Positions 9,362 through 18,823 of a stretch of 64,000 nucleotides of DNA are shown here, piece after piece. The DNA is from Methylocapsa sp. D3K7. Lineage in GTDB: Bacteria; Pseudomonadota; Alphaproteobacteria; Rhizobiales; Beijerinckiaceae. The first letter of the stretch is position 1. Each line of letters begins with the position of its first letter. Where the stretch lies: contig NZ_CP123229.1 of NCBI RefSeq assembly GCF_029855125.1, positions 1,984,001 to 2,048,000 of the forward strand, read 5' to 3'. The position numbers were made by a program, and so were the translations under genes. The notes under the pieces are model-generated. The model searched no databases, had not been told where the DNA came from, and worked only from the letters and a program-made list of their open reading frames with translations.

Positions 9362-11449
9362 ATGGAATTCCGCATCGCCGACACATTTACCGATAGTCTT
9401 GCCCGCCTGACCGGCGACGAGCAGAAGGTCGTCAAGACGACGGCCTTCGACTTGCAGCTCAACCCGGCCAGTCCCGGCCTCAGTTTTCACAAGCTCGTTA
9501 AGGCGAAGGATAAGAAATTCTGGTCGGTGCGGGCGAGCAGCGACATTCGGCTTATCGTTCACAGGAGCGATGCCAGCCTTTTGCTCTGCTATGTCGGACA
9601 CCACGACGACGCTTATGATTGGGCTGAACGGCGAAAACTGGAGACGCATCCCAAGACAGGCGCCGCGCAACTCGTCGAAATTCGCGAGACGGTCAAGGAA
9701 ATCTTCGTCCCGGTTTTCGTCCAGACGGAGGTTGCCAGCGCGCCGCAACCGTCTCATCCGAAAAGTTGCATTTTCGCCGATATGTCCGACGATGAACTTC
9801 TGGGTTACGGCGTCCCCGTCGAATGGTTAAGTGATATCAAGATGGCGAGCGAGGACACGTTGCTTGCCTTGACCGATCACTTGCCAGGCGAGGCTGCGGA
9901 AGCGTTGCTGGAACTTGCGACCGGCGGCAAGCCCAGAGCGCCTCAGCCAGCAGCTCCCGCAACAAGTCCCTTCGATCATCCCGACGCGCAACGTCGATTC
10001 CGCGTTATGGCGAATGTGGATGAGTTGCAGCGCGCGCTCGATTTCCCATGGGAAAAATGGACTGTCTTCCTCCACCCCGAACAGCGTCAATTGGTGGAGC
10101 GCGATTATACGGGGCCTGCGCGTGTTTCCGGGTCAGCAGGCACGGGCAAGACCATCGTCGCGTTGCACCGTGCGGCGCATCTGGCCCGCACAAACCCTGA
10201 TGCACGGGTTCTGCTGACAACTTTTTCCGACGCGCTCGCCAATGCCCTGCAAACCAAACTGAACCGATTACTTGGAAATGAGCCGCGTCTGGCGGAAAGA
10301 ATTGATGTCCATTCCCTCAATGCAATCGGTCTCCGGCTTTATAAGGCTCATATAGGGCAGCCGACGATCGCCGGCGACGAGGTCGTCCACGAGCTGATCC
10401 GAAAGGCCGCAAGTGCCGTAGATGAACACAAATTCGGACTGCATTTTCTCATAACGGAATGGGAACAGGTCGTTGATGCATGGCAGTTGGACGACTGGGA
10501 AGCATACCGCGATGTAGTTCGTCTCGGCAGGAAAACACGAATTCCGGAGCCACAACGTAAAATGTTATGGTCCATATTCGAGCGCGTCCGCGTCGGCCTG
10601 AAGGCACAGAAGCTGATGACGTACGCGCAGCTATTTAGCTCGCTGGCTACGTCAATCACCAACAACAAAAATACAGTCTTCGACTTTATCGTTGTAGACG
10701 AGGCGCAGGACGTCAGCGTTGCGCACATGCGCTTCTTCGCTGCTTTGGGAAAAGGTCGTTTAAACGCGCTCTTTTTTGCTGGCGACATCGGGCAGCGCAT
10801 CTTTCAACAGCCATTCTCATGGAAGGCGCTTGGCGTCGATATTCGGGGCCGATCCCGCACTTTGCGCGTGAATTATCGGACATCACATCAAATCCGAACT
10901 CAGGCGGACCGCCTGCTTGGACCAGCCGTATGCGACGTGGACGGCAACAAGGAGGATCGGAGCGATACGGTTTCGGTGTTCAATGGCCCGGCGCCCACGA
11001 TTCATGCGCTTAAGTCGGAGAGCGAAGAGACATCGCTTGTCGCCAACTGGATCAAAAACCATGGCAAAGGCGGATTGCTGCCGCACGAGTTTGGCATATT
11101 CGTCCGGTCGGCAGCGCAGCTGGATCGTGCCCGCGCCGCTGTGATGGCATCCGGCCTTTCTTTCAAGATTCTCGATGACCGTGTTGAAACCGCCAACGGC
11201 CACGTTTCAATTTGTACCATGCACTTGGCCAAGGGGCTGGAGTTTCGCGCCGTCGTCGTGATGGCCTGTGACGACGAAATCATCCCATTGCAGGAACGCA
11301 TCGAAACAGTCGGCGACAATGCCGATTTGCAAGAAGTCTATGAAACCGAGCGTCATCTTCTCTACGTCGCCTGTACGCGGGCGCGGGACTTTTTGCTCGT
11401 AACGAGTGTCGAGCCAGCGTCCGAATTCCTCGACGATCTGACGGTATGA
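9362..11449 (+). CDS. RelE-like domain fused to UvrD/Rep-type SF1 helicase
   Basis: 695 residues, starting four bases after the methyltransferase stop. Residues 1-95 look like a RelE/YafQ-fold toxin domain: FTDSLARLTGDEQKVV, then FWSVRASSDIRLIVHR, then YVGHHDDAYDWAERR. A linker follows, then an SF1A helicase with Walker A (SGSAGTGKTIVALHRA, about 257), the Walker B VVDEAQD (about 445), NYRTS, TMHLAKGLEF and LLYVACTRAR. No separate antitoxin gene is present. As the third member of the operon it presumably unwinds or processes DNA for the restriction system. The N-terminal fold could be a degenerate docking module, not an active RNase. Confidence 0.85.
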   Translation: MEFRIADTFTDSLARLTGDEQKVVKTTAFDLQLNPASPGLSFHKLVKAKDKKFWSVRASSDIRLIVHRSDASLLLCYVGHHDDAYDWAERRKLETHPKTGAAQLVEIRETVKEIFVPVFVQTEVASAPQPSHPKSCIFADMSDDELLGYGVPVEWLSDIKMASEDTLLALTDHLPGEAAEALLELATGGKPRAPQPAAPATSPFDHPDAQRRFRVMANVDELQRALDFPWEKWTVFLHPEQRQLVERDYTGPARVSGSAGTGKTIVALHRAAHLARTNPDARVLLTTFSDALANALQTKLNRLLGNEPRLAERIDVHSLNAIGLRLYKAHIGQPTIAGDEVVHELIRKAASAVDEHKFGLHFLITEWEQVVDAWQLDDWEAYRDVVRLGRKTRIPEPQRKMLWSIFERVRVGLKAQKLMTYAQLFSSLATSITNNKNTVFDFIVVDEAQDVSVAHMRFFAALGKGRLNALFFAGDIGQRIFQQPFSWKALGVDIRGRSRTLRVNYRTSHQIRTQADRLLGPAVCDVDGNKEDRSDTVSVFNGPAPTIHALKSESEETSLVANWIKNHGKGGLLPHEFGIFVRSAAQLDRARAAVMASGLSFKILDDRVETANGHVSICTMHLAKGLEFRAVVVMACDDEIIPLQERIETVGDNADLQEVYETERHLLYVACTRARDFLLVTSVEPASEFLDDLTV

Positions 11450-11728
11450 GCGGAAACTACCCTTTCCGTGAGCCATGAATCTCTTCGCATCCCCATCTTG
11501 AATCGTTCCCCCTAAGTCGGTCCACGCAGACGGCCTCTCCATGTGGGGACTTATGACCGGTCCCGCCTCCGGATCAACGCGGCTCGCTTCCGCGCTGCGC
11601 TTGTGCAGCTCCGCCCCGCATGGCGGCGCGCCTTAGGGCGCAGCGTTTGATCCCTCGCCCAATGGTCCCGGTCCCTTTTGCCCCACGAGGCCGCAATCGC
11701 GCGGACCTCGAAGCAAAGGGGAACGACC

Positions 11729-12604
11729 ATGACAAAAGAACGCTTCGACATTCACCAGCACATCACCGACAAGATCGTCAGCGCCATCGAGCGCGGCGCG
11801 GGAGAGTTTCGCCTTCCATGGCATCGAGCCGCTGGGAACATCATGCGCCCGGTCAACGTCTCTTCGAAGAAGGCCTATCGCGGCGTCAACGTCGTCGCAC
11901 TCTGGGCTTATTCCGAGGCATCCGGCTACAGTTCCGGCACATGGGGCACTTACCGCCAATGGGCCGAGGCTGGCGCCCAAATCCGCAAGGGCGAGAAAGC
12001 CGCCTATGTCGTCTTCTACAAGGAGCTTGAAATTGCCGATGAATCTGGCGAGGCTGAAACCCGCCTCTTTGCCCGCGCAACGCCGGTCTTCGCCGCCGAG
12101 CAGGTAGAGGGCTATCAGCCGCCAGCGATTGGCATGCCGCCCGTCATCCCCATGACACCGGTCGAGCAGGCCGAGGCCTTCGTCGCCGCGACCGGCGCGC
12201 AGATCGAGCATGGTGGAACCCGCGCCTTCTATCGCCCTTCGACAGACAGCATCCAGCTTCCCCCGCGCGAAGCCTTCATCGGTTCGCCGACCAGTTCGCC
12301 AGCCGAATCGTACTATTCGACGCTCTGCCATGAGCTGACGCACTGGACTTCAGCCGAGTCCCGGTGCAACCGACAGCTCGGTAAACGCTTCGGCGATCAC
12401 GCCTACGCCATGGAGGAGCTTGTCGCCGAGCTGGGCGCCGCCTTTCTCTGCGCCGACCTTCGAATCACCGACGAACCCCGCGCCGATCACGCGCAATATC
12501 TCGCCCATTGGCTGACGGTGATGAAGGAAGACAAGAAGGCGATCTTCACCGCCGCGTCGAAAGCCTCCGAGGCTGCGGCGTATCTTACCGGGCTGCAAGG
12601 CTGA
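11729..12604 (+). CDS. ardC: ArdC family antirestriction protein
   Basis: 291 residues from the ATG at 11729, preceded by AAAGGGGAA; the longer upstream frame has no ribosome site. The N-terminal half is the ssDNA-binding DUF1738 domain (RGAGEFRLPWHR, GVNVVALW, WGTYRQW). The C-terminal half is a zincin-like metallopeptidase domain with HELTH at residues 201-205 and a downstream glutamate in EELVAELGAAF. ArdC proteins are carried by plasmids and integrative elements, bind ssDNA and protect incoming DNA from host restriction. It has its own terminator, so it is transcribed alone or ends a transcript. It marks this segment as derived from a conjugative element. Confidence 0.9.
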   Translation: MTKERFDIHQHITDKIVSAIERGAGEFRLPWHRAAGNIMRPVNVSSKKAYRGVNVVALWAYSEASGYSSGTWGTYRQWAEAGAQIRKGEKAAYVVFYKELEIADESGEAETRLFARATPVFAAEQVEGYQPPAIGMPPVIPMTPVEQAEAFVAATGAQIEHGGTRAFYRPSTDSIQLPPREAFIGSPTSSPAESYYSTLCHELTHWTSAESRCNRQLGKRFGDHAYAMEELVAELGAAFLCADLRITDEPRADHAQYLAHWLTVMKEDKKAIFTAASKASEAAAYLTGLQG

Positions 12605-12619
12605 TGCCGCCCGGCACGG

Positions 12620-12642
12620 GGCCGCCCTCGGGGCGGCCTTTT
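12620..12642 (+). terminator. Rho-independent terminator after ardC
   Basis: Perfect 8-bp GC stem (GGCCGCCC / GGGCGGCC) with loop TCG and four T residues, 16 bp after the ardC stop. Confidence 0.8.
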
Positions 12643-12864
12643 CCCTTGGCCCAGCTCTTGGTGGCCAGCCCCCGCCGGTTGCGATCCCGCCCGCCCGGCA
12701 TCCCCCGCAAAAGCTCCGCGAGAGCAAGATTATTGCGTTCTGTCAACATCCTATCGCCGTGACACAGCGATATTGCTATGCTCGCGCGTCTTGGATCAGG
12801 CCGATTGCTTGGCTGACGTTGTGTTTGATGTCTCAACTGGCATTTTTAATACAGGCTGAAACTA

Positions 12865-14730
12865 ATGGACGTTCACAAATCTTCTCTGCTCGCGGTTTTT
12901 GATGCGAAACAACGACTTGAAGTTCCGCTTTTTCAGCGCCAATACGTCTGGAATGAAGAGCAGCAATGGTTGCCGCTCTGGGAAGATATTGAACGGAAAT
13001 TCACCGAAACCCTTGAAGGGCGCAAGGATGCGCCAAAACATTTTCTGGGCGCTATGGTCCTTGATCAGAAGCAGACACCGACCGGACATGTTGTCGTCCG
13101 GCAGGTGATCGACGGCCAGCAACGGCTGACGACGCTTCAGGTTTTTCTTTCTGCATATCGGGATTTCTGTAAGGCGCAAGGATGCGATGCGCTTGCTGCT
13201 GAGTGTGATAAATTTCTGTTCAACACCGGCATGATGGCGGACCCGAACGTCGATAAGTTCAAGGTCTGGCCAACACAACTTGATCGTCCCCAATTTACTG
13301 ATGTGGTGTCCGCCGGATCGCGGGAAGAGGTGCTGAAGCGCAATCCACTCCGCAAAAAGCCATACGCGCGCAAACCCGATCCACGTCCCCGTATGGTTGA
13401 GGCCTATCTCTTTTTCTTCGATCAATTGAAAGGCTTCTTCCTCGGCGATGATGGCGAAAGCCCCTTGGCGGCAAACTATCCCATATCGGCTCGCGTCGAT
13501 GAATGTTTTCAGACATTGCGCAACGCCTTAATGGTCGTCGTGATTGACCTGCAAAAGGATGATGATCCGCAAGTCATATTTGAGACATTGAATGCACGCG
13601 GCGAACCTTTGCTGCCGGCTGACCTCCTGCGAAACTATATTTTCTTCCGCGCCAACCGTGAAAATCTTGACATCGAGGCGGTCTACAAAAAATACTGGAG
13701 CCGCTTCGATGAAGAGTTCTGGCGTGAGGAGGTAAAGCAGGGTCGTCTAAATCGCCCCCGTAGCGATCTCTTCATGCAGCATTTTCTGTCCAGTCGCCAG
13801 GGCCAGGACATTCCGATAAAACACCTCTATGTGGAATACAGACATTGGCTGGAAACGACGAACCCGTTCCAGAATTTGACAGAAGAACTCGCCACGCTTG
13901 CACGCCAGGGAGACCACTTCCGGCGTATCATCGCGCCCGTGCAAGGTGACATTGTTTTTGAGCTTTGCTCGTTCCTCGATGCTTATGATATCCGAACGGC
14001 CTACCCGCTTCTCTTAGCGCTAATGGATGTCGATCTCGATGATGCGGAATGGACCGAGATATCGCATATCCTAGAATCTTACCTGCTTCGACGTGCTGTC
14101 TGCAATTTAGGGACGAAGAATTATAACCGTATATTTTTATCATTAACCCGAAGCTTGCGGAAGGACGGCTACAACGCCGCAAGTCTAAAGCAGCTATTGC
14201 TTGCGCAAACGGGTGAATCTGGTGTGTGGCCTGATAATGCCGCCTTCCGCGAAGCCTGGTTACACAAACCGCTCTATGGTCCGCTGAACAGCCCGAAACT
14301 GGTTTATCTCTATGCCCGTCTCAATCAAACCTACTTGTCTTCCAAGTGCGAAGCGTTGACTTTTTCCAAGCAGCCGACTGTTGAACACATCATGCCGCAA
14401 GATTGGATAGAGAACTGGCCGCTTCAGGACGGTTCAAAGGGTATGGACTTTATGGAACTCTACCGGGCAACAGAAAATGATCCGCATGCTGCTGCGACGC
14501 GTAAACGTGAAAGAGCCCTACAGACCTTAGGCAACTTGACCATCCTCAGTACGGGCCTGAATGCCGCACAATCGAATTATGGTTGGGACCAAAAGCGCCG
14601 GGAGATGAAGAAGCACTCGCTGTTACCGATCAATCAGAATCTTTTGGAAATGCCAGTCTGGGATGAGACGACGATTCTCGAACGCGGTGAAGAGCTGTTC
14701 GAGCGAGCATTGCATATTTGGTGCAGGTAA
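12865..14730 (+). CDS. DUF262/DUF1524 protein, GmrSD-like type IV restriction enzyme
   Basis: 621 residues. The N-terminal DUF262 (ParB/Srx-like NTPase) domain shows VPLFQRQYVW near the start, the signature VIDGQQRLTTL, and VIFETLNARGEPLLPADLLRNY near residue 230. The C-terminal DUF1524 domain carries the His-Me finger-type nuclease motif VEHIMPQDW, then LGNLTIL and an N-X-X-W-X-X-K-R element. This is the single-chain form of GmrS plus GmrD. Characterised members restrict DNA with modified (glucosylated hydroxymethyl) cytosine, and some have other targets. It is monocistronic here, 260 bp after ardC and convergent with the DUF2971 gene. Confidence 0.85.
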   Translation: MDVHKSSLLAVFDAKQRLEVPLFQRQYVWNEEQQWLPLWEDIERKFTETLEGRKDAPKHFLGAMVLDQKQTPTGHVVVRQVIDGQQRLTTLQVFLSAYRDFCKAQGCDALAAECDKFLFNTGMMADPNVDKFKVWPTQLDRPQFTDVVSAGSREEVLKRNPLRKKPYARKPDPRPRMVEAYLFFFDQLKGFFLGDDGESPLAANYPISARVDECFQTLRNALMVVVIDLQKDDDPQVIFETLNARGEPLLPADLLRNYIFFRANRENLDIEAVYKKYWSRFDEEFWREEVKQGRLNRPRSDLFMQHFLSSRQGQDIPIKHLYVEYRHWLETTNPFQNLTEELATLARQGDHFRRIIAPVQGDIVFELCSFLDAYDIRTAYPLLLALMDVDLDDAEWTEISHILESYLLRRAVCNLGTKNYNRIFLSLTRSLRKDGYNAASLKQLLLAQTGESGVWPDNAAFREAWLHKPLYGPLNSPKLVYLYARLNQTYLSSKCEALTFSKQPTVEHIMPQDWIENWPLQDGSKGMDFMELYRATENDPHAAATRKRERALQTLGNLTILSTGLNAAQSNYGWDQKRREMKKHSLLPINQNLLEMPVWDETTILERGEELFERALHIWCR

Positions 14731-14821
14731 AAAGAGGCGTCACAGTTGGGAGCGCTTAATTATCCATTTAAGCACGATACCTCCAGGCAGCCGGCGGGGG
14801 ACGGTTGCCCCCATTAGGCAA

Positions 14822-15448
14822 TCACTCGTGGACTCGCGCGGTGAGCCTTTTCCAAGCGTCGTTGTCGACAAGGGTAGATCGAGCAATCTTTAGGTTTGTG
14901 CACCCCTTGATCGACTTAAGGGTATTTTTCACGGAGTTTCCGAGCGTCTTCGACATCCACGGACTGAGCGTGATCCGCTTAATCCACCCGATCTCAATGT
15001 CGTGGTCCTGGTACTCTGCCACTTCCTTGGTGCCGACGTAAACAACCCGGAATTCGCGTTCATCCTCATATGGATGTCGTTTTAGGAATGGCAGTTGCTC
15101 AAGTTCTATAGACTTGAGGCTACTTATTTCCTTAATTAATTTATAACTAACGTAATTGCTGCTGATCTGTGGGTGTTCTGCAAAAGTTGACAAGAGTTTC
15201 TCCCTGTCGAACTCAATACATACCCCATCTGATCCGTTCGAAAAGACCCTCCAGTGGTGGTACGTTTCCTGACATTCCGCGAAACATAAGGCGAGAACGG
15301 TTTTTGCTTTCTTATAGCGCTTATACTCTGCCATGAAATAAGCATCGTTTTTGTCATCCCACGTTGCGGGATTCAGAAGCGTGATGGATTTGTTTCTAAG
15401 CAAATGGATGGTAGCAGCTAAATTTGTGTAGCGGCGAAACGAACTCAC
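14822..15448 (-). CDS. DUF2971 domain protein
   Basis: 208 residues with the DUF2971 pattern: an N-terminal FRRYTNLAATIHLLRNKSITLLNP segment, WDDKNDAYF, a central CFAECQETYHHWRVFSNGSDGVCIEF, and KRHPYEDEREFRVVY. The biochemical role of the family is unknown, but members are common in phage-defence neighbourhoods. It is convergent with the DUF262 gene and separated by 200 bp from the CBASS operon upstream, so it could be read by run-through from it. Confidence 0.8.
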   Translation of the reverse strand: MSSFRRYTNLAATIHLLRNKSITLLNPATWDDKNDAYFMAEYKRYKKAKTVLALCFAECQETYHHWRVFSNGSDGVCIEFDREKLLSTFAEHPQISSNYVSYKLIKEISSLKSIELEQLPFLKRHPYEDEREFRVVYVGTKEVAEYQDHDIEIGWIKRITLSPWMSKTLGNSVKNTLKSIKGCTNLKIARSTLVDNDAWKRLTARVHE

Positions 15449-15651
15449 TTTTACTCTTCCTTTTTGGCGGCAATAAAAGTTCTCAAAGCGTTACATAAAC
15501 TTCCTTATCGGAAATCACTCTACACACGCAAAGCATTCACGTTAATGCGCAAGTCCCTCATCGTTGCCGGTCCTAAATCCTCACTGCAATTGTCGGAGGA
15601 TCCGGATGGCCGTGTGAGCGGCAAGACATGACACCTACAATCGATAGTAAT

Positions 15652-16377
15652 CTATCTCGATAGCCACTGCGCATATGCTTGCACGTCGATCATCGGTACA
15701 GTTGCGCTGAACTGGAGCCGCGAGATTAGCTTAAACAAGAATGCTGTCGCCGGCTTGCCACCTGGAAAAGTCTCATAGGCATTCGTTTCCGGGTTGCGAC
15801 TGAAATATCCGTGTGCAGCGATACAGCCGATATCAAGGTGGCTGTCCTCTCCGCCGACACCGAGCGCGTCAGATAGAGGCTGACCAAATGGGGGAGTCCA
15901 GTCACTCTCGAAGGTAAGTATTCCACCCAAAATCGGAATAAGCGGCTTTGCGGGATATGTTCCCTTTGCATAAGGGATGGGGAGGCTCGTGCGATGGAGG
16001 CGGCGGACGCTTGCGACCTTTTTCTGCGCGTATTCGACCTGGCCTGCGTTCATGCTCTGCTTGGCTTCAAATACGGCGTAAACGCTTTCCGCAGGAATGA
16101 CCATTTGCCCCTGGTAACGAAAAATAAACGGCGAATACTGGCGATCAAACACCACCACGTCAATCTGATCGCTGAACATGTCATTACTATCGACGACATG
16201 CGCCGTTGCCACCTGATACCTCTGGGGCAGATAGGTCTGCAATAGTTCGAGCCAGACCTTTTCGCTGGCGTCGCCTTTTGTTACGGGGTGACCAAAGCTC
16301 TTCCGGACGGTTTCCAGCCGCTGCTGGATATCATCGTGCAGCCCGGCTAGGAGTTGCGAAAGGGACCAAGCGGTCAT
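15652..16377 (-). CDS. nucC: NucC, cyclic-triadenylate-activated CBASS nuclease
   Basis: 241 residues, very close to the characterised E. coli NucC as I remember it (WSLSQL, VRKSFGHP, VVVFDRQYSPFIF, RRLHRTSLPIP, PLIPILGG). The restriction-endonuclease-like catalytic set is complete and at the same numbering: D73 in DQIDVVVFD, and E104 and K106 in FEAKQ. NucC trimers bind cAAA, pair into hexamers and cut double-stranded DNA without sequence choice, killing the infected cell. The ATG overlaps the cap6 stop (ATGA), so the two are translationally coupled. It is the last gene of the operon and its effector. Confidence 0.95.
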   Translation of the reverse strand: MTAWSLSQLLAGLHDDIQQRLETVRKSFGHPVTKGDASEKVWLELLQTYLPQRYQVATAHVVDSNDMFSDQIDVVVFDRQYSPFIFRYQGQMVIPAESVYAVFEAKQSMNAGQVEYAQKKVASVRRLHRTSLPIPYAKGTYPAKPLIPILGGILTFESDWTPPFGQPLSDALGVGGEDSHLDIGCIAAHGYFSRNPETNAYETFPGGKPATAFLFKLISRLQFSATVPMIDVQAYAQWLSR

Positions 16378-17312
16378 GTTCCCGTCTCCTGAAAGGGTGG
16401 CGTCGGGACGATGTCTCTCGCGATTTGCACGGCCCGCGTCGGGCTGACAGCATTTGTCGGATAGGCATCCAGCACTATTGTTGGCAGCAGGCGCTGTGTG
16501 ATGTCCGAGAAGGTGAAACCGTAGGCACGCCCGTTCTGTGCGCCTGTTGCCGCTACCAACGCATCAATCTGCGGTTTGGAGAAACCGAGCTGCTTGAGCG
16601 GATTAGCGAGAACGGCATGTCGCTGCGCCTCATCGGGTCGCGAGAACGTCAGAATATCCGCTGCACGTCGGCGCACGGCTGGATCAAGCGCATTGAGCCG
16701 ATTTGTGCACATGATCACGGCAGCCGGAAGACGGCCGTTTCCAATGCGATCGATACCGCGGATAAAAGCATTCACGCCCGCGCGGTCTTCATGGTGCATC
16801 TGGGCGGCCTCGCGCGATTGCGCGAGAGCGTCGGCTTCATCGACAAGAAGAATGACAGCGCCGCGTGCGCTGCCGGAATGATCCTTCAGCTTATTCGCTT
16901 CAGCGACCGTATGATCAAATGCTGCGGAAAGAAGCTGCGTCATTTCGCCGACACGGCCCTGTCCGCGCGTCGAGAGACTCATCGGGAAAAGCGTGATGTC
17001 GATCTTCTCCTGCCGAGCCACGGCATCGCCAATAGTCTCTGCAAGCTCGGACTTGCCGGCGCCGACATCACCAGCCAGAACAACAAGCGGAGGACGCCTT
17101 AATACGGCGTTAAGCACCCCATTCGCGCCTGGATGGTGTCTTTTTGCCCACGATTCTAGCCCCGACGGATTGACGAGCAGGCCGAGGATCTTTGTCAATC
17201 GCGCCTTGTGATCGTCAAGGCCGACGAGGCGGGCCAGGCGTTCCTGTGCGTCAACATCCGGATAAGCAATCCGGCGTTCGAATAGCTCATCGATTGCGGG
17301 TCTGTTGCTCAT
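16374..17312 (-). CDS. cap6: Cap6, TRIP13/Pch2-like AAA+ ATPase of CBASS
   Basis: 312 residues with a AAA+ core: Walker A GDVGAGKS (81-88), Walker B VILLVDEAD (about 153-161), an NRLNALDPAVRRRA sensor/arginine-finger region near residue 225, and a C-terminal lid. The family remodels the HORMA protein, pulling it off the nucleotidyltransferase and so keeping CBASS silent or resetting it. ATGA overlaps on both sides, with cap7 upstream and nucC downstream, enforce stoichiometric expression. Confidence 0.93.
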   Translation of the reverse strand: MSNRPAIDELFERRIAYPDVDAQERLARLVGLDDHKARLTKILGLLVNPSGLESWAKRHHPGANGVLNAVLRRPPLVVLAGDVGAGKSELAETIGDAVARQEKIDITLFPMSLSTRGQGRVGEMTQLLSAAFDHTVAEANKLKDHSGSARGAVILLVDEADALAQSREAAQMHHEDRAGVNAFIRGIDRIGNGRLPAAVIMCTNRLNALDPAVRRRAADILTFSRPDEAQRHAVLANPLKQLGFSKPQIDALVAATGAQNGRAYGFTFSDITQRLLPTIVLDAYPTNAVSPTRAVQIARDIVPTPPFQETGT

Positions 17313-17827
17313 CAGTAACTCCTCACGCTCGCGCGATTGAGGGCACGACCGCCTGACGAATAGGTTCGGTCTTCACTGAGGTAGCCGTTTACTCCCGGCT
17401 CGGAGGCGCTGCCTCGCTGAAAAGGGAGGCGGTTCTCGAATGCCCCCTTATCGGCGGCAGATGCGGTGTCCCATGCTGCGCTGTATGTCATATAGCTGTA
17501 GAATGTCGCACCGGCGATATTTGCGCTGGGCCGGACTCGTCCCGGATCATCATCATTGGCTGAAGAGCCGGCAAGATCACGCGCCGTGTAGCGCAGCGTC
17601 GGTTCGATCCAGTTGCCATCGCGGCGAAATCCGTAAGTGACCGTTCCAAGATATCCTTCCTTCATAAACTCGGTGATCTCGGCTTCGTAATTGGCGATGT
17701 TAGCATCGCTCGGGCTACCATAGAGCCGTTGCATGCGCTTCAGGTCGGTGGCGACCTTTGCCGCCATGTGTCGCGCATGCGTCACAGTGAAGGATTCGGT
17801 TTTCGAAATGGTATAGCTATAACTCAT
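17312..17827 (-). CDS. cap7: Cap7, bacterial HORMA-domain protein of CBASS
   Basis: 171 residues from the ATG at 17827 (MSYSYTISKTESFTVTHARH). A GTG at 17839 overlapping the cdnC stop is the alternative start and would add four residues. Residues 15-60 match the bacterial HORMA helix (ARHMAAKVATDLKRMQRLYG), and the remainder holds the beta-sheet core and mobile C-terminal safety belt ending in a Ser/Arg-rich tail. On recognising a peptide, the closed HORMA form binds and activates CdnC; Cap6 reverses this. It lies between cdnC and cap6 in one operon. Confidence 0.9.
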   Translation of the reverse strand: MSYSYTISKTESFTVTHARHMAAKVATDLKRMQRLYGSPSDANIANYEAEITEFMKEGYLGTVTYGFRRDGNWIEPTLRYTARDLAGSSANDDDPGRVRPSANIAGATFYSYMTYSAAWDTASAADKGAFENRLPFQRGSASEPGVNGYLSEDRTYSSGGRALNRASVRSY

Positions 17828-17835
17828 TGTAATTC

Positions 17836-18801
17836 TCACACTTGAAATGTTGAGCCGAAGACTTTCTGCCAGTAATAGACGGTCTCTTGTTTTGTGGGTG
17901 TCGCGAGAGCAGCATCAATGGCGTCGCCGGCATCGAGTGCGGCATCGACGATCGCATCAGCCTCTGCAGCGGTATAAAGCTGGCTGACGTTGTTCTTGGC
18001 ATTAACGGGGTCAATAATTTTCACGGGCACGGAGAATGAGCCGACTGTCGAAGGCTGGTAGTAGTCGCCGAATGCGATTCGTTCGCGAATATTGCTGCGT
18101 GCGACGTATGTGAAAAAGTGCTGGAGCGCTTCGGGGTAATCAGAAAAGTTCAATCCCTGATCCGCAAGGTGCGAGAGAATCAATTCGATCATAAATGATT
18201 TAAACCTGAATCCATCACGTTCGCGCTTGAGATTCCGCGCCCAGAACTTTATCAGCCGCGCGATCTGGGCAAAGTCCGTTTTGTGAGCGTCTTTGCGCTT
18301 CTTGATGAATTCGAGGTGACGAGGAATGCAGGTTTCCAGAAACGAACCGTCTTCCTGGCTGACAAGGTTTCCGTACCATTCCGGGTCGCCGTTGTAGAGA
18401 ATCGGCACGACGTCCACATCGAGGCCCGAACCCTTGAACGAGACCGTCACACTGTAGGTCTGCGGCTTCACCTGGTCAGGGCTGAAATTTGGGAAGGCCT
18501 TGCGCAGCCTGTCCGCTAGATAGTTCAACAGCTTCGGCACATCGCCTGGCGCGTCGGCGCCGCTGATGTAGCAGGCAACGTCAATGTCGTTGAGCGACCG
18601 CAGAGCCGTGCCCTTCGCCAGACTGCCTGACAGCAGCATCTTCTTCAGGGTGAAGTCCGGGTGCTCGTCCAGATACCCGTCTAGCTTCTCGCGCAGGCGT
18701 CGCGCCTGTGCACGGTATTCGTCCGCCTTGTCCTTAGGCAGGTTCACTCTTTCCTGCCCAAAGCGCGCAATATCCCCATGATCAACGTGCTGTCTTGCCA
18801 T
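17836..18801 (-). CDS. cdnC: CD-NTase (clade C), CBASS second-messenger synthase
   Basis: 321 residues of the cGAS/DncV-like nucleotidyltransferase family. The active site is complete: GSLAKGT (59-65), D72 and D74 in NDIDV, and the third aspartate in LDVDVVP (D128/D130). The partnership with HORMA, TRIP13 and NucC proteins indicates clade C, whose characterised member makes cyclic triadenylate when bound to the closed HORMA protein. The ATG at 18801 has a good Shine-Dalgarno (AAGGAT). First gene of the operon, expressed from a predicted promoter in the 106-bp gap shared with the divergent capH gene. Confidence 0.95.
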   Translation of the reverse strand: MARQHVDHGDIARFGQERVNLPKDKADEYRAQARRLREKLDGYLDEHPDFTLKKMLLSGSLAKGTALRSLNDIDVACYISGADAPGDVPKLLNYLADRLRKAFPNFSPDQVKPQTYSVTVSFKGSGLDVDVVPILYNGDPEWYGNLVSQEDGSFLETCIPRHLEFIKKRKDAHKTDFAQIARLIKFWARNLKRERDGFRFKSFMIELILSHLADQGLNFSDYPEALQHFFTYVARSNIRERIAFGDYYQPSTVGSFSVPVKIIDPVNAKNNVSQLYTAAEADAIVDAALDAGDAIDAALATPTKQETVYYWQKVFGSTFQV

Positions 18802-18823
18802 ATTTTATCCTTTGACTTGCCAT

